Shown: positions 37,186 through 45,583 of the stretch, piece after piece
Layout of the letters: every line of letters begins with the position of its first letter
How positions within the stretch are numbered: position 1 is the first letter of the stretch
NCBI GenBank assembly: GCA_963697915.1
Contig: OY969103.1
Span: 496,001-560,000, forward strand
DNA: 64,000 nucleotides
From: VRUE01 sp963697915
Lineage (GTDB): Bacteria > Actinomycetota > Thermoleophilia > Solirubrobacterales > 70-9
Direction: 5' to 3'
Made by a program: the position numbers and the translations under genes
Notes under the pieces: model-generated
What the model was told of the DNA's origin: nothing
The model's database searches: none
What the model saw: the letters and a program-made list of their open reading frames with translations, nothing else

Positions 37186-38045
37186 CGTCGCCCCCAGACC
37201 AGGCGCGGAATGCCGGCCAGGTCAGCGCGCGTCTCGACCATGCCGAAGCCCGCCGCGAACAGCAGCTCACTGACCGCCGGCGCCTGCCCCTGCCCCACCT
37301 CGAGCCCCAGCGCCGGCGCCAGGTCGGCGACGGCCGGGATCACGTCGCGCAGGACGTCGAGCCCGTCGGGGCCGGCGAGCAGCGCCTCGCGCGGCTCCCA
37401 CTGGATCACCTCCGGCTCCAGCCCATTCCAGTCGGCCTCGCTCACGTAGGGCAGGTTGGCGAGGACCAGGTCGAGCGCGCCGGGCTCGGGCGGCAGCATC
37501 GCCTCGACCAGCTCGACCCGGCCGTCGAGCCCGAGCCGCGCGGCGTTGGCGCGGGCGACGGCGAGCGCCGCCGCCGAAGTGTCAGTCGCCACCACCTCGC
37601 TCTCGGGCAGCTCGACGGCCACCGCCAACGCCACCGCCCCGGAACCGGTGCCGATGTCGAGCACGCGGCGCGGGCGCAGCTCGAGTGCCAGCTCGACCAG
37701 CAGCTCGGTCTCCGGCCGCGGCACCAGCACGCGCCCGTCGACCGCCAGCTCGATCGAGCGGAAGCCTTTGCGGCCGAGGATGTATGCGACCGGCTCGCGC
37801 CGCAGTCGCCGTCGCACCATCTCGCCGAACTGCCGTGCCGCGGCCGCCGGCACCCGGGCATCGGGGTCGGCCGCGAGCCGCGCCCGGTCCCACCCAGTCG
37901 CCTCGCCCAGCAGCACTTCGGCGTCGAGGCGGGGGGTTTCGACCCCCGCCGCGGCGAGCGCGTCGACCGCGCCGCCGAGCGCGTCGCGGATCGGCGCAGC
38001 CGACCTTTCCCCCCCTTGGGGGTGGTGAAAGTCGGATGCGCTCAT
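37182..38045 (-). CDS. prmC: Peptide chain release factor glutamine methyltransferase PrmC
   Basis: Methylates the GGQ glutamine of RF1 and RF2. 287 residues: N-terminal helical domain (about 20-90, LDAEVLLGEATGWDR), then the SAM domain with VLDIGTGSGAVALAVA and VVATDTSAAAL. The catalytic NPPY is NLPY here (LANLPYV). The first 17 or so residues (MSASDFHHPQGGERS) are not typical of the family and are encoded by the dispersed hairpin repeat at 37994-38042. The start overlaps the prfA stop (ATGA). Confidence 0.93.
   Translation of the reverse strand: MSASDFHHPQGGERSAAPIRDALGGAVDALAAAGVETPRLDAEVLLGEATGWDRARLAADPDARVPAAAARQFGEMVRRRLRREPVAYILGRKGFRSIELAVDGRVLVPRPETELLVELALELRPRRVLDIGTGSGAVALAVAVELPESEVVATDTSAAALAVARANAARLGLDGRVELVEAMLPPEPGALDLVLANLPYVSEADWNGLEPEVIQWEPREALLAGPDGLDVLRDVIPAVADLAPALGLEVGQGQAPAVSELLFAAGFGMVETRADLAGIPRLVWGRR
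37994..38042. repeat. Dispersed hairpin repeat, copy 2, inside the prmC start
   Basis: GCGCAGCCGACCTTTC and GAAAGTCGGATGCGC form an imperfect stem, with CCCCC/GGGGG inside. Bases 38022-38042 are identical to 21054-21074 over 21 positions. It lies in frame within the first 17 codons of prmC. Confidence 0.65.
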
Positions 38046-39109
38046 GCGGCCGACGCGGCGGCCTCGAGCCTCTGGCGTTTCTCCTCCGCGGCAAGGGCAT
38101 CCGTGAACTCGGTCAGCTCGCCGCCCAGGACCCCTTCGAGGTTGTGCGAGGTGAGCTTGATCCGGTGATCGGTGACCCTGCCCTGGGGGAAGTTGTAGGT
38201 GCGCACCTTCTCGGAGCGCTCGCCGCTGCCCACCTGCGCCTTGCGCTCGGCCGCGACCTTCGCCTGCTGCTCGGCCACCTCGCGCTCGTAGAGGCGGGCG
38301 CGCAGCACCCGCATCGCCCGCTCGCGGTTCTGCAGCTGCGACTTCTCGTCCTGCATCGAGACCACGATGCCGGTCGGTTTGTGCGTGATCCGCACCGCCG
38401 AGTCGGTCGTGTTGACCGACTGGCCACCCGGACCGGAGGAGCGATAGACGTCGATCTGCAGGTCGTTCTGGTCGACCTCGACCTCGACCTCCTCTGCCTC
38501 GGGCAGCACCGCGATCGTCGCGGTCGAGGTGTGGATGCGACCCTGCGACTCGGTCTCCGGCACCCGCTGCACCCGATGCGTGCCGCCCTCGTACTTGAAG
38601 ATCGAGTAGGCGCCCTCGCCCTTGACCGCGAAGGTCACCTCCTTGAAACCGCCGTGCTCGGCGGCCGACTGCGAGAGCGCCTCCGTGGCAAAGCCCCGCT
38701 CTTCCGCGTAGCGGGTCAGCATCTTGTAGAGGTCGCCGGCGAAAAGAGCCGCCTCGTCGCCCCCGGTGCCGGCGCGCAGCTCGACCAGGACGTTCTTGGC
38801 GTCGTTGGGGTCGCGCTCGACCATCGCCAGCCGGATCTCCTCTTCGAGCTCCTCGAGCCGTGCCGGCGCCTCCTCGACGACCTTGCGCAGCTCCGGGTCC
38901 TCGCCCTCCTCGAGCAGCTCGCGCGCCCCTTCGAGGTCGTCCTTCAGGGTCCGGTACTCACCGGCCAGCGCCTGCGCCGGCTGCAGCTCGCGGTACCCGC
39001 GCCCGACCTCGGCGTAGCGCTGCCGATCCCCGATCACCTCAGGGTCCGACATTTCCCGCTCCAGCTCCGAGAAGCGAAGCTCTATCTGCTCGACGAGCGA
39101 CTCGATCAT
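38042..39109 (-). CDS. prfA: Peptide chain release factor 1
   Basis: Releases at UAA and UAG. 355 residues. Stop-recognition motif PET (VQRVPETESQGRIHTS) as in many non-enteric bacteria, catalytic GGQ in GPGGQSVNTTDSAVRITH, and GTGGDEAALFAGDLY before it. Followed directly by prmC, its methylase, and preceded by DUF1385 and rpmE. Confidence 0.97.
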   Translation of the reverse strand: MIESLVEQIELRFSELEREMSDPEVIGDRQRYAEVGRGYRELQPAQALAGEYRTLKDDLEGARELLEEGEDPELRKVVEEAPARLEELEEEIRLAMVERDPNDAKNVLVELRAGTGGDEAALFAGDLYKMLTRYAEERGFATEALSQSAAEHGGFKEVTFAVKGEGAYSIFKYEGGTHRVQRVPETESQGRIHTSTATIAVLPEAEEVEVEVDQNDLQIDVYRSSGPGGQSVNTTDSAVRITHKPTGIVVSMQDEKSQLQNRERAMRVLRARLYEREVAEQQAKVAAERKAQVGSGERSEKVRTYNFPQGRVTDHRIKLTSHNLEGVLGGELTEFTDALAAEEKRQRLEAAASAA

Positions 39110-39123
39110 GGGGACAACATAGA

Positions 39124-39145
39124 GGGAGCCGGGTGCCCAGCTCCC
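39124..39145 (-). terminator. Hairpin abutting the DUF1385 stop codon
   Basis: GGGAGC (39124-39129) and GCTCCC (39140-39145) with inner CGGG/CCCA pairing form a 22-base near-palindrome that starts at the first base after the DUF1385 stop. It lies 14 bases before the prfA start and has no U-tract. Confidence 0.5.
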
Positions 39146-40150
39146 CTACGCCACGATCTCAATAGGCGACTCGTCGGGCGCCCGCCCGCCTTCTTCCTCG
39201 AGCACCTTCTCCAGCGCCGCGATCGCGACCGCCAGCTGCTCCTCGTCGGGATCGCGGGTGGTCAGGTTCTGCAGCATCAGGCCCGGCCACATCAGCGCCC
39301 GCACCCAGCGTTTGCGGCGGTTCCTGCCGGCCCACTTGATCACCTCGTAGGAGAGGCCGGCGATCAGCGGGATGCCGAGGATGCGCGAGGCGAGCAGCCA
39401 GTACCAGGCGGGCAGCCCGATCGGCGCGAAGACGAAGATCGCCAGCACCATCACGATCAGCAGGAAGCTGGTGCCGCAGCGCGGGTGCAGCCGCGAGTAG
39501 AGCTTGGCGCGGGCCGGGACCAGCTCGTCTTCGGCCTCGTAGCAGGAGATCGTCTTGTGCTCGGCACCGTGGTACTCGAAGACCCGCCGCAGATCGGGCA
39601 GGCGGCTGATCACGACGATGTAGCCGATGAAGATCGCCGTGCGCAGGACCCCCTCGACCAGCCAGAAGAGGAAGGCGTTGCCGAGCTGGTCCTTGATCAG
39701 GCTGGTCAGGCCGACCGGGATGACGAAGAAGAGGCCGACCGCGAGCGCCAGCGAGAGGAAGATCGTCAGGCCCCACATCCAGCCGCCGATCTCCTCGCGG
39801 TTGCCCTCCTCGTCCTCCTCGATCTGGGCATTGGCGGAGATCGCCAGGGCGCGGAAGCCGATCTTCAGCGACTCGCCGAGGGCGACCACGCCGCGGATCA
39901 CCGGCACCCGCCAGAGCCGGTGCCGCCTCGCCCAGGGGACCAGCCCTTCGGACTCGAGCTCGATCTCGCCGGCCGGGTTGCGCACGGCGACCGCCCAGGT
40001 AGAGATGCCGCGCATCATCACGCCCTCGAGCACCGCCTGCCCACCAAGCGGCGCATCGCGCTTGGCGACCAGGGCGCCGTCGGGCATGCGCAGCGGGTCG
40101 GCCCCGTTCGCGGAGACGTCAGCCCGAAGGGCGTCCGCCTCTGAGCTCAT
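39146..40150 (-). CDS. DUF1385 family membrane protein
   Basis: 334 residues from the ATG at 40150, just after rpmE. N-terminal GGQAVLEGVMMRG is the family hallmark; then LVPWARRHRLWRVPVIRGVVALGESLKIG, membrane segments around 120-145, 160-185 and 230-265, and FEYHGAEHKTISCYEAEDEL with HPRCGTSFLLIV. The histidines and cysteines in the last motifs suggest a metal or catalytic site, but the function is unknown. Commonly found beside rpmE and prfA. Confidence 0.9.
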   Translation of the reverse strand: MSSEADALRADVSANGADPLRMPDGALVAKRDAPLGGQAVLEGVMMRGISTWAVAVRNPAGEIELESEGLVPWARRHRLWRVPVIRGVVALGESLKIGFRALAISANAQIEEDEEGNREEIGGWMWGLTIFLSLALAVGLFFVIPVGLTSLIKDQLGNAFLFWLVEGVLRTAIFIGYIVVISRLPDLRRVFEYHGAEHKTISCYEAEDELVPARAKLYSRLHPRCGTSFLLIVMVLAIFVFAPIGLPAWYWLLASRILGIPLIAGLSYEVIKWAGRNRRKRWVRALMWPGLMLQNLTTRDPDEEQLAVAIAALEKVLEEEGGRAPDESPIEIVA

Positions 40151-40154
40151 GGCC

Positions 40155-40370
40155 CTACCTGGTGGCCTTGGCGTGCTTGGCAGCACGCCGCTGGAACCGC
40201 TCTACCCGGCCGCCGGTGTCGACCAGCTTCTGCTTCCCGGTGTAGAACGGGTGGCACTCCGAGCAGAGCTCGACGTGCAGGTCGGCCACCGTGGAGCGCG
40301 TGTAGAACTGGTTGCCGCACGAGCAATGCACGTTGGCGAGCATGTAATCAGGGTGAATTCCCGTTTTCAT
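40155..40370 (-). CDS. rpmE: Ribosomal protein bL31
   Basis: 71 residues. Zinc-type (C+) form with cysteines in HCSCGNQF and LCSECHPFYTG. Start at the ATG at 40370 (MKTGIHPDY, the family N-terminus); a TTG two codons earlier is unlikely. First gene of the rpmE-DUF1385-prfA-prmC-sua5 run; divergent from the diguanylate cyclase gene. Confidence 0.95.
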   Translation of the reverse strand: MKTGIHPDYMLANVHCSCGNQFYTRSTVADLHVELCSECHPFYTGKQKLVDTGGRVERFQRRAAKHAKATR

Positions 40371-40405
40371 CGTCAAGGAGTCTAGACAACTGCCGATAGC
40401 TGAAC

Positions 40406-41878
40406 ATGGCGACGAGCCAGGCGACGGTCGTAGACAGCGGTTTCGCGCGCTTTCTGCGCGGCACCCTGGCGCTGCTTCTCCTCGGCGGCACCCTGCTGAT
40501 CGCGCTCCACTACTGGCTCGGGATCGGCGGCTCCCTCCACGACGCGGTCGGTGACGTCGTCTACGACGCGGTCGTGCTCGGTGCCGGCCTCGCCTGCCTG
40601 GTCCGCGCCTCGCTCTTCGGGCGCGAGCGCGGCGCCTGGATCCTGCTCGGCCTCGCGGTCCTGATCTGGGGCGCCGCCGAGGTCTACTGGTCGACCGCGA
40701 TCGACGGCAATCCCAATGCCCCCTACCCCTCCCCTGCCGACATCGGCTACCTCGCCTTCTACCCTCTCGCCTACGCCGGCCTGGCGCTGCTGGTCCGCGC
40801 CCGCGCGCACGAAATCGATTGGCGCCTGTGGATGGACGGGGCGATCGCCGCGCTCGGCACCGCCGCCCTGGGGACCGCCTTCGTCTTCGACTTCATCGCC
40901 GACAACACCACCGGCTCGGGGCTCGAAATCGCCACCACCGTCGCCTACCCGCTGGGCGACATCGGCATGGTGGCGATGGTTGTCGGGGTCATCGCCCTGA
41001 CCGGGTGGCGGCCGGGACGCACCTGGTCGCTCCTTCTCGCTGGGCTCGCCGCCCTCGTCGTCGCCGACATCGCCTTCATCCTGCAGACCACCGACTCGAC
41101 CCTGCCGGCGGGCAACTGGATCGACCCGATCTACCTGATCGGCGCCGTCTGCCTCGGCGCCTCGGTCTGGCAGCCCGCGGAGGCGGCCGAGATCAGCCGG
41201 CCGCGGCAGGGCGACAAGCGCCGCGAGCTGATCGTCCCGGCGGTCTTCGCCGTGGTCATGATCGGCCTCTTCGCGATGCAGTACGCGAGCGCCACCAGCG
41301 GCCTCTCGGCGGTCCTCTGGGCAGCGACGATGAGCGCCGTGATCGTCCGCCTGGCGAAAAGCGACCGCGAGAACAAGACGCTGCTCGAGGAAGTGCGAAC
41401 CGACCAGCTGACCGGGCTCGGCAACCGCGGCCGGCTGCAGGTCGACCTGCCCAGCCACTTCGCCCACGCCACCGAGGCGCGGCCGCTGATGCTGATGCTC
41501 TTCGACCTCAACGGGTTCAAGCACTACAACGACACCTTCGGCCACCCGGCCGGCGACGAGCTGCTCGTCCGCCTCGGCGAGGCGCTGCGCCGCGCGGTCG
41601 GCAAGGACGGGGTGGCCTACCGGATCGGCGGCGACGAGTTCTGCGTGCTGCTGACCTGTGCGCGCGAGAGCTTCGAGGAGGTCATGCGGAGGGCGACGCG
41701 GGCGCTGAGCGCTTCGGGCCCCGGCTTCGACGTCAGCGCCTCCTGGGGAGCGGTCGAGGTTCCGGCCGAGGAGAGCGAGCCCAGCGTCGCCATGCAGCTC
41801 GCCGACGTGCGCATGTACGCGCAGAAGGAGTCGCGCCGGGTCTCCCACGAGGACCTGCTCGGCGCGCCGACCGGCTAG
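40406..41878 (+). CDS. Membrane-bound diguanylate cyclase (GGDEF)
   Basis: 490 residues. About eight membrane segments in residues 15-320 form an unclassified MASE-like sensor, followed by the cyclase domain: DQLTGLGNRGRL, LFDLNGFKHYNDTFGHPAGDELL, and an intact GGDEF at 408-412 (RIGGDEFCVLL). No RxxD inhibitory site is evident five residues upstream and no EAL domain follows. Should make c-di-GMP in response to an unknown membrane signal. Ends four bases into the convergent TetR gene. Confidence 0.92.
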   Translation: MATSQATVVDSGFARFLRGTLALLLLGGTLLIALHYWLGIGGSLHDAVGDVVYDAVVLGAGLACLVRASLFGRERGAWILLGLAVLIWGAAEVYWSTAIDGNPNAPYPSPADIGYLAFYPLAYAGLALLVRARAHEIDWRLWMDGAIAALGTAALGTAFVFDFIADNTTGSGLEIATTVAYPLGDIGMVAMVVGVIALTGWRPGRTWSLLLAGLAALVVADIAFILQTTDSTLPAGNWIDPIYLIGAVCLGASVWQPAEAAEISRPRQGDKRRELIVPAVFAVVMIGLFAMQYASATSGLSAVLWAATMSAVIVRLAKSDRENKTLLEEVRTDQLTGLGNRGRLQVDLPSHFAHATEARPLMLMLFDLNGFKHYNDTFGHPAGDELLVRLGEALRRAVGKDGVAYRIGGDEFCVLLTCARESFEEVMRRATRALSASGPGFDVSASWGAVEVPAEESEPSVAMQLADVRMYAQKESRRVSHEDLLGAPTG

Positions 41879-42501
41879 GGCGCGGCAAGCGCCGCCAGCA
41901 GCGAGTCGAGGGTGTGTGCGACCTCGGCGCGCATCCCCTCCGGGTCCTGCGCCCGGCCGACCAGCATCGCCGCCTCGTCGAGGGCGCCGAGCAGCACGTG
42001 GGCCAGCGGCCGCACCGGCTGCGCCCTGATCTCGCCGGCGTCGATCGCCGCCTGCAGGGTGGCCTCGATCAGGCCGAGCCCGTGGGCGGCGCCGATCTCC
42101 CTCCAGCGGTCCCAGCCGAGCACCGAGGGGCCGTCGAGCAGGGCGATCTGCTGGGCCTCGGGCTCGGTGCAGGCGCGCAGGAACATCTCCGCCCCGGCGC
42201 GCAGCGCCTCCAGCGGCGCTTCCGCGTTGGCCTCGAAGGCGCCGGTCGCGATGCGCGCGGCGAGGTCGGCCTCGACCGCCTCGTAGACCGCCTCGAAAAG
42301 GTCGCGCTTGTCGGCGAAGTGGTGGTAGAGCGCCCCTCGGGTCAGCCCGGCGGCGCGCACGATCTGCTCGGTGCCGACGGCGGCGTAGCCGTGCTCGGCG
42401 AAGAGCGGGCGCGCGGCGGCGATCAGCGCGGTGCGGGTCGACTCAGAGCGCTCGGCCTGGGTGCGGTGCTCGTCTCTCTCGCTTTTCCCTTTGACATTCA
42501 T
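41875..42501 (-). CDS. TetR family transcriptional regulator
   Basis: 208 residues from the ATG at 42501. HTH in residues 20-65: ALIAAARPLFAEHGYAAVGTEQIVRAAGLTRGALYHHFADKRDLFEAV. The C-terminal ligand domain is of the type with LLDGPSVLGWDRWREI. Divergent from the alpha/beta hydrolase, with a CATAC-N5-GTATG operator on its own start codon, so it should repress itself and probably the hydrolase. Confidence 0.93.
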   Translation of the reverse strand: MNVKGKSERDEHRTQAERSESTRTALIAAARPLFAEHGYAAVGTEQIVRAAGLTRGALYHHFADKRDLFEAVYEAVEADLAARIATGAFEANAEAPLEALRAGAEMFLRACTEPEAQQIALLDGPSVLGWDRWREIGAAHGLGLIEATLQAAIDAGEIRAQPVRPLAHVLLGALDEAAMLVGRAQDPEGMRAEVAHTLDSLLAALAAP

Positions 42502-42513
42502 ACTGTCTGTATG
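42499..42513. promoter_or_regulatory. TetR operator
   Basis: CATAC-TGTCT-GTATG, a perfect 5-bp inverted repeat with TetR-typical spacing. Its first three bases are the start codon of the TetR gene (read on the minus strand) and it lies 48 bases before the hydrolase start. Confidence 0.7.
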
Positions 42514-42561
42514 TAATTTAGCTCGTCCCTCAGACGACGCCAAGACCGCAAGGAGATCGCA

Positions 42562-43398
42562 ATGCCCCAGTCAGACCAGCGCCGCGAGATCGACCTGCCC
42601 GCCGGGCGCATCCGTTACCGCGAGGCCGGCGAGGGCAAGCCGATCGTCTTCGTCCACGGCTACCTGGTCGACGGCCGGCTCTGGAGCGGCGTCGTCGACT
42701 CCCTCGCCGACCGCTACCGCTGCCTGGCGCCGGACTGGCCGATCGGCTCGCAGCAGATCCCGATGGCGCCCGACGCCGACCTCACCCCCTACGGGATCGC
42801 GGCGATCGTCGACAGCTTCCTCGAGCAGCTCGACCTCGAGGACGTGACGATCGTCGGCAACGACTCCGGCGGCGCGATGTCGCAGGTCCTCGTCACCCGC
42901 CACCCGGAGCGGATCGGCCGCCTCGTCCTCACCAACTGCGACATCTACGAGAACTTCCCCCCGGGCCCGTTCAAGGCCCTCGTCCAGCTCGCCAAGCTGC
43001 CCGGCGCGATGCCGGTCATCGGGGCGCCGTTCCGGGTCGGCGCCATAGCCCGCGCCGCCTTCAAGCCGTTCGCCAAACGCACGATCCCGGCCGACCTGAT
43101 CGCCTCCTGGATGGACCCCGGCCTCAACGACCCAGGGGTCAAACACGACCTGAAAAAGGTGACGGTCGGGATGAACAAGCGCTACACGCTCGAGGCGGCC
43201 GAGAAGCTGCGCAGCTCGGAGCTGCCGATCCTGCTCACCTGGGCGCCCGAGGACCGCGTCTTCCCGCTCAAGTTCGCCGAGCGCCTGGTCGCCGACGTCC
43301 CCGACGCGCGGATCGTCCAGATCCCCGACTCGCGCACCTTCGTCCCGATCGACCAGCCCCAACGGCTCGCCGAGGAGATCGCCAAGTTCGTCGGCTAG
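42562..43398 (+). CDS. Alpha/beta hydrolase, haloalkane-dehalogenase-like
   Basis: 278 residues. Oxyanion/cap start VFVHGYLVDGRLW and nucleophile elbow GNDSGGA with Asp101, as in haloalkane dehalogenases and epoxide hydrolases. The third-acid region is LLTWAPEDRVFP. Where the catalytic His is expected near the C-terminus (usually DSxHFVP) the sequence is DSRTFVPIDQP, with Arg258. The substrate is unknown. An AAGGAG ribosome site precedes the ATG. Controlled by the divergent TetR. Confidence 0.85.
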   Translation: MPQSDQRREIDLPAGRIRYREAGEGKPIVFVHGYLVDGRLWSGVVDSLADRYRCLAPDWPIGSQQIPMAPDADLTPYGIAAIVDSFLEQLDLEDVTIVGNDSGGAMSQVLVTRHPERIGRLVLTNCDIYENFPPGPFKALVQLAKLPGAMPVIGAPFRVGAIARAAFKPFAKRTIPADLIASWMDPGLNDPGVKHDLKKVTVGMNKRYTLEAAEKLRSSELPILLTWAPEDRVFPLKFAERLVADVPDARIVQIPDSRTFVPIDQPQRLAEEIAKFVG

Positions 43399-44972
43399 CG
43401 GCGGCCGGGCCGCAGCTTCGTCCGCAGCTTCAGCACGCGGCTGCCGCCGGCGTCGACGACACGGACGCGAACCACCAGCTTCGCGCGACCGCTGGCCCGG
43501 AAGCGGGCGAACGGCCGGCGCCGCAGGGTCAGCTTGAGCTTCGCCCGCTTCCTCGCGTCGAGCCGCCGGGGAACCGCCCGGATCCTCGCCTCGAGCCTCT
43601 GCTTGCCGAGCTTCAGCCGCGTCGAGAGCACCCTCAGCTCGCAGGCCGAGTCGCCGCAGACGATGCGGCCGACGCCAGCCTTGCCCCTGCGGCTCGCCCG
43701 CGTGACGCGCTTGCGTTCGATCCAGGGCGTGCGGCGGGTGGTCGTGGGCGAGGAGCCGATCGCGGCTTCCGCGCCGCCCGCCGCGGCGGGCCCCTCCCCC
43801 TCACCACGGTCTCCACCGCCGCTGTCCCCACCGCCGGGCTCTTCCCGTGATAACGGCTGCCAGGCGGGCGCTGCTCCCCGATCGGCGACCTTGACCGCGT
43901 TGCCGCCGTCGAGATCCGCGCTGTAGACGCCGCTGTCGAGCTCTTCGAAACCCCCTTCCGCGAACCGCGCGAAGGCGATCCGCTCCCCGTCGGGAGAGAA
44001 GACGGGGTCGAAGAATTCTTCGTCGTCCGCGCCCGGGATCGGCTCGGGGGCGATCTCGGTGACCGGTCCGCCCGCGGCGCCGACCAGGTGCAGGGGCTGC
44101 CGCCGGCGCTCGGCGATCAGCCGCGAGCCATCGGGCGAGAAGTCCGGGTTCTCGAACCTCGCCCCGGAGAGGACGACGACCGGTTCGGCGCCGGGCGCGG
44201 GGATCACGTGGACGTTGCGGTCTTCGAAGTCTTCGCGCACGAAGGCGAGCTTGCCGTCCGCCGAGTAGGCGGGCGCGCTGTCGCCGCGCTCGGTCGCCGG
44301 CGTCAGGTCGGCGACGTGCGTGCCGCTGACGGCATCGATCGCGACGATGTTTTCCCGGCAGGTGCACTCGCTGACGCCCTCGCCTTCGAAGTCCCCGTTG
44401 CAGCCTTCGCTTTCGGCACTGTTGACCGAGCAGACCCACTCGTACAGGTAGGAGCCGGCCCTGCTCGCAACCGCGATCCGTTTGCCATCGGGGGAGAACG
44501 CCGGTTCGCGCAGCGCCTCCCACTCCGCGGCAGTGCGTTCGATCATCACGTGCTCGTAGGTGTCGCCCGACTCGGGGTCTTCCCAGTCCGACTCGAAGGC
44601 GATCTCCTCGTCGCTGACGTCGAAGCCGTCGTGCAGGAGCACGGCACCGCTGCCGTCGGCATCGGCGACGTAGAGGTCTTCGCCTTCGTCGGTGTAGGCG
44701 ATCCGCTTGCCGTCGGCCGAGTAGGCCGGATCCAGGCCGGAGACGTCCGGGGTCAGCCAGAGCGGCTCGGCACCGCTGGGCTCGGCGGCCCAGAGGGAAC
44801 GGATGAAGATCGGGAGCACTTCGCCTTCGTCTTCTTCGACCCCGGTCTGGTGCGGCGCCTGGAAGGCGATCCTGCCGTTCTCACCGGGGAAGGCGGCGAT
44901 CGCCGAGGTCGGGCCGGCAGTGAACAGGCAGGCGAGGGCGAGGATTGCGGTGATGAAGACTTTTGTCGGCAT
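43395..44972 (-). CDS. Secreted PD40/TolB-like beta-propeller protein
   Basis: 525 residues. Signal peptide (about 1-27), then repeated PD40 blades with the YSADGKRIAY/FSPDGKRIAVAS signature (at least five: near 85, 170, 245, 285 and 345). A Gly/Glu/Ser-rich spacer around 385-420 is followed by a basic, Arg/Leu/Lys-rich C-terminal domain with two cysteines (IVCGDSACELRVL). Likely extracellular; propellers of this type bind proteins or glycans. Overlaps the hydrolase by four bases (convergent). Confidence 0.82.
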   Translation of the reverse strand: MPTKVFITAILALACLFTAGPTSAIAAFPGENGRIAFQAPHQTGVEEDEGEVLPIFIRSLWAAEPSGAEPLWLTPDVSGLDPAYSADGKRIAYTDEGEDLYVADADGSGAVLLHDGFDVSDEEIAFESDWEDPESGDTYEHVMIERTAAEWEALREPAFSPDGKRIAVASRAGSYLYEWVCSVNSAESEGCNGDFEGEGVSECTCRENIVAIDAVSGTHVADLTPATERGDSAPAYSADGKLAFVREDFEDRNVHVIPAPGAEPVVVLSGARFENPDFSPDGSRLIAERRRQPLHLVGAAGGPVTEIAPEPIPGADDEEFFDPVFSPDGERIAFARFAEGGFEELDSGVYSADLDGGNAVKVADRGAAPAWQPLSREEPGGGDSGGGDRGEGEGPAAAGGAEAAIGSSPTTTRRTPWIERKRVTRASRRGKAGVGRIVCGDSACELRVLSTRLKLGKQRLEARIRAVPRRLDARKRAKLKLTLRRRPFARFRASGRAKLVVRVRVVDAGGSRVLKLRTKLRPGRR

Positions 44973-45132
44973 GCGCCCGCCATCGGCAGCCGGCTTTGGA
45001 GGTGCCAGTGTTGGGCGAAAGCGTGCCCACTAGCAACAGATCACGCAAACTGCGGGGCTTTTTCGCTACTTGCATGTTTTTCGTCCGACACAGAGGACAG
45101 TCTTATGTCACCCCCCGACAGGACGGAGAGAC

Positions 45133-45339
45133 ATGCCCAAGCAGATCTTCGACCAGGACCGACCGCGCAGCGCGATGGCGCAGCGTCTCGACGACGCGTT
45201 CGCCGGCTGCGAGGAGTGGACCCTCGCCCCACCCTCGCGACGGCGCAGCGAGCTCGATGTCGCTCCTTGGATGGGCAGCCGCTCCGAGCCGATCGACCGC
45301 GCCGCAGCCGCCCGCCCCCCAGAATCCCGCGCTGCTTAG
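45133..45339 (+). CDS. Small hypothetical protein
   Basis: 68 residues from the ATG at 45133, with ACGGAGAG in ribosome-site position. Hydrophilic, charged (MPKQIFDQDRPRS, AQRLDDAFAGCEEWTLAPPS), one cysteine, Ala/Arg-rich end. No membrane segment or known motif. It stands alone between the divergent propeller gene and the convergent small membrane gene. Confidence 0.42.
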   Translation: MPKQIFDQDRPRSAMAQRLDDAFAGCEEWTLAPPSRRRSELDVAPWMGSRSEPIDRAAAARPPESRAA

Positions 45340-45344
45340 GTTCC

Positions 45345-45566
45345 TTACCGCCGCAGCAGGATCTCTTCGCGTTCCTTGCGCTCGTCAAGCTTGCCGTAGT
45401 GCATGACGACCAGCGAGGCTACGTAGCCGCCAAGCGCAGCACCCAAGCCGCACACCAGCCCGTATGCCGTTCCACTCGCGTCGCTGAGCGTGAGAGCGAC
45501 CCCTGCGATCCCGCTCACAGCGGCCACGCAAGCAAATAAGAGCACCAGCGCCTTGGTTTCAGTCAC
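45345..45566 (-). CDS. Small two-helix membrane protein
   Basis: 73 residues, GTG start at 45566 with a GGGGGT ribosome site. Two hydrophobic segments (ALVLLFACVAAVSGIAGVAL and YGLVCGLGAALGGYVASLVVM) and a charged tail KLDERKEREEILLRR. 17 bases after the next gene upstream, so probably co-transcribed with it. Resembles 36027-36251 in layout only. Confidence 0.52.
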   Translation of the reverse strand: MTETKALVLLFACVAAVSGIAGVALTLSDASGTAYGLVCGLGAALGGYVASLVVMHYGKLDERKEREEILLRR

Positions 45567-45583
45567 TATCGACCCCCATTGAA

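Noticed and set aside
37685..40144. 819-codon plus-strand frame
   Set aside because: Antisense of prmC, prfA and DUF1385.
45071..45078. TTGCATGT as a third copy of the AlbA_2 motif
   Set aside because: Only 8 of 10 bases match and there is no palindrome; likely chance.
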